From the NCBI GenBank assembly GCA_029204225.1, contig CM055092.1, positions 74,378,857-74,442,856 on the forward strand: a DNA stretch of 64,000 nt, given 5' to 3'. A program made the translations under genes and the position numbers. Of this stretch, positions 1 through 12,400 are shown one piece after another. The DNA is from Diphasiastrum complanatum (Eukaryota; Streptophyta; Lycopodiopsida; Lycopodiales; Lycopodiaceae). Numbering within the stretch: position 1 is the first letter of the stretch; the number at the start of each line of letters is the position of its first letter. Under the pieces are notes generated by a model. The model saw nothing but the letters and a program-made list of their open reading frames with translations. It searched no databases and was not told the origin of the DNA.

Positions 1-411
1 TACAACTCAAGGGCCTCAATCACTCAAATCAATGCCATTGACTACTTTTAGATTTTTTTTTGATTGCATTCTTGTTTATTTCATGAATGGTTACTAATTC
101 TGGAATATGTGGAAACGTTTTTGCTATACCTGTACGAATTTTGGAATATTCAAAAATATGTTTGCCATTAGCTATATGCCAAATAAAGGCCATTTGGTCT
201 TGAACTTAACATGAGGATCTAGTACCATGGATGGTGCAACTGTAGGTAGCCACGTAAATGCTGCATAGAATCAATCAAAGAATCATAGTATTCATGAGTA
301 AGGTCTCTAAAGTCTAAACTACGTATCAATGAAAGAGTTAGTTTTACAGCTGGCTTTTCCAGATCTTTTATGATTTTTGTGCATGAATTGAGCTTTCAAA
401 TTCTTGAACAG

Positions 412-3400
412 GATTCACTTGCTGGAGCTACAGATCACCTCGCAACAAGTATTTTGAAGAAGAATACAAAGCTGACATTTGAGGAAGTGCATGATGATTC
501 TGGTAACATTGAACCTAAACTGAAATCTTTTCAGAAGCATGAAGGTGGTCCTTAGATCTTGAAGACAGTAGGAGGGCATTTGAAGCAGTGGTGTTGTTGG
601 GGTTATGTTTCTTAGTGCTGTATGGATAATTAATTTTGGAAATTGTGACTGTTTAATATGCTTAGGACTGACTTGTATCTATTGTTCTTTGGTGGTCTGT
701 CTAGAGTATGAAGCCTCTTTTGCTGTCAACTTGTTTCAGGATGGTTTTTCTCTCGGCAAACCTGCTGAGGTAAATCTATGCACTACACTGTGTATGGAGA
801 GTCTTGTTCATTTCTGGAAATTTACAACCAAATTCAACTTTGAGTAATGTTTGTGATATTTTCAAAGTTGTGTGATAGAAGATTCTGCCTGTCTCTGCAG
901 AAAGGAATCATCCCCACTGCTTATGAAGTTCTGCAGCCATTGTATCCATATGACCGCACAAGTGAAAGCTTTTTGACGGTATGATAGACCGACACCTTCG
1001 AAGATATTGCATTTAAGAGCATTTCGATTCTGTTCGTTCTTAGAGAGTCATATAATGCATAAACTTGAGGATTGATAGACTTGAGCAAGAGCTTCCAGAA
1101 TGCATTTGAAGGTGAGCTGTTAACAGAAGTGTAATTGCATTGAATGAGGATTTTTTCAAATGCCGCCGATTTGCTGGGAGATGAGGAGTAAGATTTTTTT
1201 AGTGATTTGTTTCATATTTCGATTATGGGTATGCCCTTTTTTGGAATTGCCATCCAATGATGGACTAATGCTGTGTCATCTTAAACTTGTTGTCATTCTA
1301 GCTGACAAGAGCATATCGTAGTCCAATCCACTTATCAGGCCAAATGTTTTTTGATAGTTGCATGTGACCAATGTTGTAAGCTGTTTATCTGCGAAGTTCA
1401 ATTTTTGCTTGTAACCTGGCAGTTTGCTTTTGCTTGAGCAGGCAATTGATTGGAGCCAACTTCCTGGCGACATGCTCAATGGCATACCCTGTAAATATAT
1501 AGACGGCTGTGTTGTGTGTGAGGTGCGTGTTTAATGCATTTTGGTTGAAAAGTCTTTTGAAGATTGCTGCCACTGCAGTTTGGTTCCCATGTCTGTTTAG
1601 CTAAATACTTCATACATCTGTGCTTGTTGATATCATTGCTGTTTGGAGCAAAGAAGTGCACTCTTGGGAGGAGTATTTAAACTATGTAAAAGCTTATATC
1701 AAGAAAGGCTAAGTGTTAGGGACCCAACCCCCTTGTGTCCCAAACCCCAACTTGGAACTGAACGTCGACTGGGCCTGTTGACCTGACCAGTGACTCGTGG
1801 ACCTGCATGGTTGCCACGTGTCGTGATGTAGGATGTGTGCTTGGCTTGGAGACTCCCACCTTGGAGGTATACAAGGGAGGAGGTCTCATTAACCATTCAT
1901 TCTGTTTATCTAGGAGAAGGTGAATGGGGAGCGCTTGTGCACAGCTAGGATGTGAGCTAGCTTGGGGTGGGAGATGGCTGATGGCTCTAGCAGTGGTATG
2001 GGACGTTGTTAGGGTCGGAGTCGGAGGTCGGATCTCGCTCGTTACAGGTCACAGACCAGGGCACGGAGGGTGGATCTAGATTGGATTACATGGCAGGGTG
2101 GATCGTGTGGCGTTCGGTCCGTAGTGGCTAACCGGAACCTAGTGGTCTGCGGTAAGTAGTGTTGAAGAGTAATGCCTATTTTACCCCTTTTTGGCTAAGC
2201 ATTAGTTAAGTTGTACATAACTCATGGGGCATGTTTTAATTAAATGCATGACCCCCCTTTTGTTAAGTTATGTAAATTAGTGCAAGTGGCCCACTTGGCC
2301 AAGTAGCTCACTCCCATGGTTGACACCTAGACTTTCCATGCATGTAAAGGAGGTGCTTGCCTCACAAGGGATTTGGAGGACCCACGCCCTCCTCTCTCTC
2401 ACTAGCAATTCATTTTCTTCTTGAGACTTTTGAGTTTGTGAGATGCTCATGTAATTCTCCTTGTGTGTGATATTTCCATAGCCAAGTCTTCTCAAGCTTT
2501 CATAGTTGATCTAGCATCTGAGTTAAGATACTCCATAGCTAGGTCTTATAATTCTTCATGGTATCAGAGCAGGTTGTCTAGCCTGTGAGTTTGAGAGTGA
2601 GAGAAACTTCAGTGCTTAGATTCTTGAGAAGATTCTTATCTTCTACAAGCACCTCAATCTTGAAAGAGGGAGCATTTGATCTACAGGTGTCAGATCAGGT
2701 GGAGTCTTGCACTGTTGGTGAGCTATTGGCAAGGGGAGTGGGATGATCTAAAAACTTTCTAAATCTGGCTAAGTTTTGGAGAGTTTTTCTGGAGGAGCTT
2801 ACACAAAAGTAGGGCGCACTTTCTGTAGGGGCTTCTGGTTTCTGTTCCAGTGGAGCCTAGTGCTTGTGCTAGTGAGGCCACACCAAGTGGCAAAGACAAA
2901 AGCAGGAGCTGAAGGGTTGCCTTGAAGTGGCTACATACCCTAGTTTGGGGTTAAACCCTTGTTGTTGGAAGCTGTTCTTTTCTGATCTCTTTCAAGTTGA
3001 GCTTCTGTTTTAAGCACAGATTTTAGCATGGCAAGTCTTGGGGAGAGTTTGCTGGGTGAATCTAGCAAACTAGATGGCACAAACTACAGAGTGTGGAAGT
3101 TCAAGATAGCCAATATCTTGATGGATAAGAATTGCTGGGAGGTCATGACAGGTACAGAACCTGTACCAACATCTGATCCTGAATTGAAGGACTACATGAA
3201 CAGGAGACATAAAGCTCATAGGATAATCAACCTTTCTGTCAAGGACAATATTATTCCTCACATTTGCAATGCAAGGGATGCAGCTGATGCTTGGACAATT
3301 CTGAAGTCTATGTTTGAAACAGTGGATTCAGCCAAGCTGGTGTATTTGCAAAACAGGTTACATACTCTCAAGATGGAAGCAGGTGCAACAATTGGTGATC

Positions 3401-6400
3401 ATATTACAAAGGTCAAGGACCTATTGGATCAGCTTGCTTCAGTTGGAGAGAAAGTAAGTGACAGGAGTATTGTTCCCATAGTCTTGAACAGCTTGTCATT
3501 CAACTATCAAGACTATGTGATGTCCCTTTCTGCTAGGGAGAAACTCCCAACCTTTGGGGAGTTATGTGGTCTTCTTTTACAGGAGGAGATGAGAAGGAAG
3601 AATCTTTCTGAAAGGGAAGATAATCCAGAGCTTGCATTTGCTTCTAAGAAGAAGCAAAACTTTCAGAAGAAAGGCAAAGGCAAAAAGAAGAACTCAAAGC
3701 AAAGCTTGGAGCAGCAGGTGTCCAAGTTACAGGTTGGAGAGGAGTCAAGCACCAATTCCTCATCCACACCCAAGAGGAAGGGCAACTGCAACTATTGTGG
3801 TAAGTATGGGCATTTTGCTTTTGAATGCAGGAAGAAGCAAAGTGATCAGAAAAAAGGAAAGAACCAGCAGAGTCACTTTGTTGACAAAGTTGCAGAGGAG
3901 GAGCAATCTGGTGTGCTTGAGCTATTCACCGCAGCCCTATCATCTGAATCCACATTTGGTGGATGGTATATTGATTCTGGAGCCTCAAAGCACATGACAC
4001 CTCATAGAGATTGGTTCAGCACCTATGAGGAGACAGAAGATAGCCAGCATGTTTGCCTTGGAGATAATTCTACACGTATGGTGAGGGGCAAAGGTACAGT
4101 TGCAATACAGCTATCATCAGGTGAGGTGAAGGAAATTAAAAGTGTGTTGCATGTACCAGGGTTGGCTAAGAACTTGTTATCTGTTGGTGCCATTACCAAA
4201 CAGAACATGGTGGTAGAGTTTAATGATTCTAAATGTTTGGTAAAAGACAAAGAGAAGAACTTCAAAGTGGTAGCCAAGGGAATGCAAGAAGGAGGTCTTT
4301 ACAAGCTTTTCACAACCATTCCTAGCCAAGAGGCCTTGTCTGCAAGAGATACTAATCGGGACAAGCTTTGGCATGAGAGATATGGTCATTTGAGTTACAA
4401 AAGTTTGCAAGTTTTGAACAGGCACAAAATGGTAGTAGATCTTCCTAGCATTAAGTCTTCTTCAGATACATGTGAGGCTTGTGCATTAGGGAAGCAACAG
4501 AGGAAAAAGTTTCCAAAGGAGAAAGCTACCAGGGCCAAGGGCATTCTTGAACTTGTGCATTCAGATTTATGTGGTCCCATGCAGGTCAAATCAGCAGGGG
4601 GGGCATACTATCTCATGACCTTCGTAGATGATTTCTCTCGGAAGGTATGGGTCTATTTTCTGAAACTGAAATCTGAAGCGTTCAAATACTTCAAACAGTG
4701 GAAAGCTATGGTGGAAAACCACACAGGAAAGAGGTTAAAGACTCTCAGGTCAGATAAGGGTGGTGAGTATATTTCTGATGAGTTCAAAGATCTTTGCAAA
4801 GCTTGTGGGATAAAGAGACAGTTTACTGCTCCACATACACCGCAGCAAAACGGCGTGGCTGAGCGGAAAAACAGGTCTATAGTTGAGTGTGCGAGGAGCA
4901 TGCTCAAGGCAAAGGGGTTGCCAAATTCTTTTTGGGCAGAAGCGGTAGCAACTGCTGTTTTTCTATTGAATAGAAGTCCAACCAAAGCAGTTGAAGGAAT
5001 CACGCCAGAAGAGGCATATAGTGGCAAGAAGCCCAAAGTGGGCAGCCTTCGAGTATTTGGGTGTACAGCATATGCACATATACCAAAGGACTTGCGGAAG
5101 AAACTTGATGCAAAATCCGTAAAGTGTGTCTTTCTTGGGTATAGTGAAGGTGAGAAAGCTTATGTGCTATATGATCTCGAAAACAGGAGGAAGATCCTAA
5201 GTCGAGATGTCATCTTTGATGAAGAGCATGCACCCAAGATACAGGAGCAGGAGAAGGAAGGAATTACTGAGTTCATACCCTTGATTGATTCCACGGATGA
5301 GGATCCTAGTCAAGAGTCCCGTAAGCCTCAAGTGCAGGAGCAACAACAGGAAATCGAACCTACTAGTTCGAGACCTCTTTTTGGCCAAGTACCAGAAGCA
5401 GAAGTTGGGGACAAACGGAAGACTAAAACAGTACCATGGGATACGTGGTCACCATCCACATCACCTACTGCTAGGAAGAAGCTACCTAGGTGGTATTGGG
5501 AAACAATCAAAGAAGGTCAAATGATTGAAGAAGGAGAGAGCAGTGAACAGGGTGTCAGAAGATCTCTTAGGTCTCATGAGAGACAAGAGACTAACTTTGC
5601 TCTTATGTCCACTATTCTGAATGCAGATGAGCCACAATTCTTTCACGAAGCCGTGAGAGAAAAGGTATGGCAACATGCCATGCAGGAGGAGTACGACTCC
5701 ATTGTCAAGAATGACACATGGGAGCTCACTACATTGCCAGAAGGGAAGCAACCAATAGGTTGCAAGTGGGTCTATAAGACCAAGTTTCATGCCAATGGAA
5801 CAGTGGACAAGTACAAGGCAAGGTTGGTGGCGAAAGGCTATGCTCAGCAAGAGGGGCTAGACTATGATGAGACATTCGCACCTGTTGCTAAAATGACATC
5901 TATCAGGACTGTTTTGGCTATAGCCTCATATTTTGATTGGGATGTCCATCAAATGGATGTCAAGAGTGCCTTTCTTAATGGGCACCTACAGGAGGAGGTT
6001 TACATGGAACAACCGCAGGGATTTGAAATAACTGGCAAGGAGAATCTGGTTTGCAGGCTTAAGAAAGCCTTGTATGGGCTCAAACAGGCGCCAAGGGCTT
6101 GGTATAGCCGAATTGATGAGTACTTTGCAAGGCAAGGGTTTGAGAAGAGTAAGTCTGATTGCAATCTTTATGTCTTCAGGGAAGGAGAAGACTTTGTGGT
6201 TGTTGTGCTCTATGTGGATGATCTACTCATCACGGGAAGCAATAAGAAGCTTATTGCTTGTGTTAAGAAGAATCTTTCTAATGAGTTTGAAATGAAAGAT
6301 TTGGGTTTGCTACACTATTGCCTAGGAGTTGAAGTTTGGAAAGGAAAGCGTTGTCTTTTTATCTCACAGGCAAAGTATGCACAGAAATTATTGAAGAAGT

Positions 6401-9400
6401 TTAACATGCAAGAAAGCAAACCAATCAGCACACCCATGGATGCAAGCAACAAGCCATCAAAAGATGATGGTCCAGCATTTGCAGATGAGACGCTCTATCG
6501 TCAATTAGTGGGCAGCCTGATTTACCTTACTACCACCAGGCCAGATATTGCTTATGCGGTTGGAATCGCAAGTCAATACATGTGTAAGCCTACCGAAGCA
6601 CATTGGAAGGCAGCAAAGCGGATCCTACGATATGTGAGAGGGACAGTGACTTATGGGATTGGATACACGGATGACGGGAACCTTCAGCTGGAAGGCTATT
6701 CAGATTCTGATTGGGCAGGTGATAGAGACGATCGGAGATCGACGACAGGCTATTGCTTTAGCCTAGGTTCAGGGGCTATATCGTGGTGCAGTAAGAAGCA
6801 GCCTACTATTGCTCTATCGTCTACCGAAGCTGAGTACAGGGCGACTACGAGGTCCGCCTGTGAAGCCATTTGGTTACGCCGTCTACTTGAGGACATGCAG
6901 ATTGCTCAAGTAAGACCTACATTGTTACATTGTGATAACCAAAGCTGCATTCAGCTTGCAAGGAATCCAGTCTATCATGCACGGACAAAACATATAGAGG
7001 TGGACCAGCATTTTATACGAGAGAAAGTGCACAGTGGGGAGATCGAGCTAGTTTATTGCGACACCAACGACCAGACAGCTGATATTTTTACTAAACCACT
7101 TAGTAAAGATAAGTTTGAAAAGTTCAGAACTTTGTTGGGTGTCAGTTTGAATAAAATTGCCATTAAGGGGGGGTGTTGAAGAGTAATGCCTATTTTACCC
7201 CTTTTTGGCTAAGCATTAGTTAAGTTGTACATAACTCATGGGGCATGTTTTAATTAAATGCATGACCCCCCTTTTGTTAAGTTATGTAAATTAGTGCAAG
7301 TGGCCCACTTGGCCAAGTAGCTCACTCCCATGGTTGACACCTAGACTTTCCATGCATGTAAAGGAGGTGCTTGCCTCACAAGGGATTTGGAGGACCCACG
7401 CCCTCCTCTCTCTCACTAGCAATTCATTTTCTTCTTGAGACTTTTGAGTTTGTGAGATGCTCATGTAATTCTCCTTGTGTGTGATATTTCCATAGCCAAG
7501 TCTTCTCAAGCTTTCATAGTTGATCTAGCATCTGAGTTAAGATACTCCATAGCTAGGTCTTATAATTCTTCAAGTAGGACGTAACATTTGGTATCAGAGC
7601 CACCGTAATCCATGTACAGGTTTGATCGATCCGACGAAGGCAATCTATAAGTTTTGCAATTTGACTGATCGTTGTTTAGAACCGGGATTCGGCGTTTTTC
7701 CGTCTTTCCTCAATAACAAGTTTTTCAGATTTCATATAAAAAAAAGTTGTAGTAGCTTCAACGCAGGCTGCCCTGAGCTGCGCGGCTGACCTGCGCAGTT
7801 GCGGTGGCAGTTGCCCTGGCACCAACGAGCCCAGCTGCCGCTTGCGTAGCCTACTAGTGGGCTGGCGCGCTGCTTGCAAGTGGGGGCTAGCTCAGCCGTC
7901 AGGGGGTCGCCATGTGGCAGGGATGGAGGAAGCATGGGGGGGAGGCACACCCCCTGCTGCTTGGTTTCATGTGGAAGAGGAGGGGGTGGTGGATTGCCAC
8001 TCATTTGCACATCTCTCTTGGTTGGGTACTAATCTTGGTGGCAGCCATGGACAATACCACTTTGATTGTGTGTAGTCAACAAGCTTGAGCTTGTGAGTTC
8101 TTTCCTTGAGTTGAGCTTGTGAGTTCTTCTCTACTCTTTGTATATCTTCTTTCACACTTGAGACATGGATCCCAGTCCCTCCACTTAGCCTACATCTCCT
8201 CCTCCTAAGGCTATGGCATTTACTTCTATCTTAGATTCTGATATATTGTTGTCGGCTATCAACAATCTACAACAACAGATTGTCGATATGCAAGCAAGAC
8301 ATGCAAAGGATCAGCAGGAACTGAGGGAGCTAATGCAGTTAAGGCAATTACTGCACCAGCCCTTGTTTACACCTGAAATCTTTATTGGAAAAAAGAAAGA
8401 CAGAGCCCCTGAAGTGGTCATGTCGTGGATTGATCGATGGAAATCGCAATTTCCCATGCATGATTCTTGTGACGACAACAAGATCAACCTGGCTATCATG
8501 TACTTGCGAAGTAAAGCTTTTACTTGGTGGCAGGACTTAAGGGGAAAGCCTGAAGCACCTAGGATGTGGGAAGATTTTTGTAAGGCCTTCAAGGCGGTCT
8601 TCCTTTCTATCCTTGATGATTCGACTTCTATCATTAGTATGCGACGATACAAATGGGGAACTGGTCCCTTGATTAGTATTTGCAAGAATTTTAGGAGATA
8701 TATGCTCATTTTGCAACTAGAATAGATCCTCTTTTGGTGGAATTGCATTTCATTCTAGGCCTAGAGATTATCAGGTAAGGGTTAGGAGGAACCGACGTCT
8801 TACGCTCGATGATGCGGTTCGCTAAAGATGCGGTTTACCTTAGGGGTCATAAAGCCAGATGGTTAGAAATGCTCCAAGAATTTCATTATGACATTTAGTA
8901 TTGGAAGGGTACATCCAATAATGTCACATATGCCTTGAGCCGGATTGGAGAGGTTAATTAGTTAAGCTTTTCTGAGATCCAATCTGAGTTATATCTGTCC
9001 TTAAGAGATTTGTGTAGGACTGATAGGTACTTTGGTTGTATTTGGCTAGACGTCTTGGCAGGTACTTCTAGATCTAGTGATGACCTTGGAATGCATGATT
9101 CCAGGATTTCTCCTCAGGACAAGATATTAAGGGACTATTCCATAAGGCATTAATGGGTTACTTTTCCGGATTGGGAAAGTGTGTGTGCCAGAAAATGATG
9201 ATATTAGGGCCCAAATCCTGTATGAATGCCATGACAGCCTGTGGGAGGCATATGTTCGCAAATGTGGACAATGATAAAGCTGAAAGAATTAAGGCAGCTA
9301 GTTTGTTACTTCCTTTGGAAACTCCCGAGAGGAAATGGGAAAGTGTTTCCATGGATTTTGTGGTTGGGCTTCCTCGGGCGGGGAAACAAAATATGCTGTT

Positions 9401-12400
9401 TGGGTTATAGTTGACAGACTAACCAAAATGGCGCAATTTGTCCCAACCAAATAGTTTGTCAAAGCTTTTGAACTTGCTCAGCTTTTCAGGAAAAAGTTAT
9501 TCAGGTTGTTTGGTTTGCCGAATGATATTGTTAGTGATCAGGATTCTAAGTTTATTGGCAAATTTTGGCAAGTGGTTTTTGAGAAATTAGAGACAACCTT
9601 AAGTCTAGGGTTTGCGGATCATCCTGAATCGGATGGTCAATCTGAAAGGATGAACCAGTCTATGGAAGATATGTTTCGCGCATATGTTTCAAGAGGCAGT
9701 TGGATTGGGAAAGGTACCTTCCAATGGTTGAATTTGCGTATAACATGGAAGAACATTCGGCGACGGGTTTTAGTCCATTCACTCTGATGTATGGTTTTTA
9801 GCCTCGAGCTCCAATCTTCGTTGGCCTCAAAAGCCTCAAGGTTAAAGAGGCGGTGGATTTCTTGCATGATATGCAAGAAATGCTGCTTGTTGCTCACAAT
9901 AACATAAAAACGGCTTAGGATAGAGCCCAATTTTTCTTTGCTAATCTGAAGCAACAACCCACATTAGTTGTCTAAAGGATCGGCTTGATGGAAAGGATGA
10001 ATTGATTCCATAGGATAAGCTAGTTCAGCTTGAGGACCTGACATCCTTTGTACCTTCTGAATCGCAGGCCGTTGTTGATGTATGCCAACGTGAGCTCAGA
10101 AACCGGTAGGTAACTGAGTACTTAGTTCGTTGGAAAGGAAGCTCCGAAGACGAGGACATTGGGAAAAGTAGTGAGAACGAGATTCCCAGATTTCCTTCCT
10201 TAGAGGATGAATCTTTTAAGGGGGAGGGAATGTTAGGGACCCAATCCCCTTGGGTCCCAAACCCCAATTGGAACTGAACGTCAACTGGGCCTGTTGACTT
10301 GACCAGTGACTCGTGGACTCGCATTGGTTGCCACGTGTCGTGATCTAGGATGTGCGCTTGGCTTGGAGACTCCTACCTTGGAGGTATACAAGCGAGGAGG
10401 TCTCATTAACCATTCATTCTGTCTACTTAGGAGAAGGTGGATGGGGAGCGCTTGTGACAGCCAGGATGTGAGCTAGCTTCGGGTCGGAGATGGCTGATGG
10501 CTCTAGGAGTGGTATGGGACGCTGTTAGGGTTGGGGGTCAGTCGGAGGTCGGGATGTTCGGTTCCTAGTGGGTAACCGGCACATGGCGGTTTGCGGTAAA
10601 GTAGGACGTAACACTAAGCCACCTGAAGTCATCGCTCACAAAGTAGTATACAAAATTTACTAGCTGTCTTCACTCAAGCAAGACCAACTTTAAGCATTCC
10701 AAGGATGAGCACTAAAGCTGATGGTAACAAAGCACTAACTGTAAGTGCAGTCAAGCAATGATTGAACAATTCTCACGAGTTTGAAGTTTGCTGAACTATC
10801 TTTTGTAGTTGCTTACCTTGCTTTGGTTAGATTAATATAATTTGTCTCCTGGTTGCATGGGAGTAAACTTTGAATTATTCTACATAAAATCATGCGTACT
10901 CTTGGAATGACTAGAAGGAAAAAGCACCATTGCATTCAGGAAATTGTTCCTCAAGGAATACGATTTAGATGCCCCCACTTGTAATGCCAATGCTATATCA
11001 CTTTGAAAATAGTTACAAGTCTCATGTAGTGGGAGTGAGCTTTTAACACTTGTGTATGACCTTATTGGTCTTTTGTTCTTGGAATTGAAATTTTCATCAC
11101 TTGCCACGTTCCTTTGCTAGTGAATATCGAATGTGAGATTGAAATGATATCTGGCATTGAGCAATGCTATAATCGTGAATGAAAATAAGGGAAATAGCCA
11201 AGAAAATTATCTTGGTATTTGAGTTTAACTTCTAGTAGTTAATCTCATCTCTTAAGTGCATTTTGTTGTTAATAGGGTGTCTTCATTTTTGGAAGAAAAA
11301 GAAATTATGTTTCAAGAATAGATCATCTCCAAGAAGGAACGATCAAGTCAATCAAGAAGGAGATTCTATCGTTAGAGCAAGGTTGTTGAAGGTACTGTGT
11401 ATCTGATCATCATTGAGAATTGTTGGAGGAATCGTTGCTTATTTACTCCGGTAGATTTCTAAAGTGAGATGTTTGAGGAGAGTGGATCATTGCTGGTGCT
11501 GCTCACAGGAGAGAGAACAAGCCAATAGAGACTGTTTTACGTTATCCTGTGACAAGTCAGCAATCTCATTCTGACATGGATGGCCACAGAAGGATTCTAA
11601 TTTTTAAGGAAGTGTTTATTTACATTGAAGAGTTGGAATGCCTTCATCACTGGCGGGAGATCAAGTCTCTTGCAAATTTCCCTCAATAAAAGCTAGAAAT
11701 TATTGGAAAACCTTAGATTCAAGGGAAAACTTGGTGGCAGGATGTAGGCAAGCAGCAGGCTTTAGTTTGCTAGGCATACGTTGGTCAGAAATTTTGAGAT
11801 GGTTGTAGTTTGAATTTCCCCTCAGAGCACATTTTTGAATTTGGGGTAGCATTTGTTGTAGGTTAATCAATCTTTCAGTATTGCGCATATTGGGTTAGCC
11901 ATCTTATGTGTTGATTTCTTACTATACTTTTCAGTTTCTTGGCAGTCAATGCTACAAGAAAGTTATTCAGGAGAACATTGATATGTTCTTAAAATTTTTG
12001 AAAATCCTCTTTCTGTTACAGGTCCGGGATTTTAGGCGCAGCGCTCCTGGCATTGTGAATGAGAATATGACAGCTTGCAGCGACTGGAGGCCAGTGGTGC
12101 ACAAAGTCACACTTCGTCCCACAACAGAGAGCATTGTGAAAGACATTGCTGCCATGGCTGAGGACAATTGGACATACCAGGACTTTTTGGTGCTGCTTCC
12201 AAGCCCGCATGCTATTTGAAAGAGATGTTTTCTGGATTCAGCTTCTTTATAATTAGTCTTGCCAGAGTATTATGAAGTAAGTGGGGAAAGCTGGACCATG
12301 TCAAAATCCAGCAAAATAATTCTGTGCAAGTTGCTTATTTTTGTGTGGTGCTGCAGGAAATTGAGGCTAGAATTTTGAACTCAGTGCAACCATCACTCTG

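Larger units (their letters stand above)
2160..7572 (+). mobile_element. Copia-1: complete, apparently intact Ty1/copia retrotransposon
   Basis: This is a 5413-bp element with 399-bp LTRs at 2160-2558 and 7174-7572, which read as identical by eye. LTRs start TGTTGAAGAG and end in CA. The target duplication agtag is at 2155-2159 and 7573-7577. A tRNA-Met PBS (TGGTATCAGAGCAGG) follows the 5' LTR at 2559, and a polypurine tract of G residues abuts 7174. A single uninterrupted gag-pol frame fills the interior. Identical LTRs, an intact target duplication and an intact ORF indicate a recent insertion that may still be competent. It lies in the 5' LTR of Gypsy-1, so it is the younger of the two. 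Confidence 0.95.
1714..10613 (+). mobile_element. Gypsy-1: degenerate Ty3/gypsy retrotransposon with nested copia
   Basis: LTRs start TGTTAGGGACCCAA and end GTAGGACGTAACA. The 5' LTR is 1714-2159 continued at 7578-7586, split by the copia insertion. The 3' LTR is 10231-10613 and lacks about 70 bp present in the 5' LTR. The flanking duplication ctaag is at 1709-1713 and 10614-10618. A PBS of tRNA-Met type starts at 7589, and a purine tract ending GGGGGAGGGAA precedes 10231. The internal region is gag, then an RNase H end, then integrase and a chromodomain-like tail. The reverse transcriptase and most of RNase H are absent, so this copy is non-autonomous. Its orientation is the same as the host gene. 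Confidence 0.88.
1523..12021 (+). other. Giant PHL intron created by nested retrotransposons
   Basis: The exon ending ...CKYIDGCVVCE at 1522 and the exon starting VRDFRR at 12022 are adjacent in the protein, so this 10.5 kb stretch is a single intron. The other PHL introns seen are about 90-460 bp. Removing the gypsy insertion (1714-10613) and one copy of its ctaag duplication leaves about 1.6 kb. The remaining intron sequence at 1523-1708 and 10619-12021 shows no other gene or element that I recognise. Confidence 0.85.

Noticed and set aside
2277-2495. 72-residue minus-strand frame present twice (also 7291-7509)
   Set aside because: It is the same LTR sequence read antisense; the repetition only reflects LTR identity.
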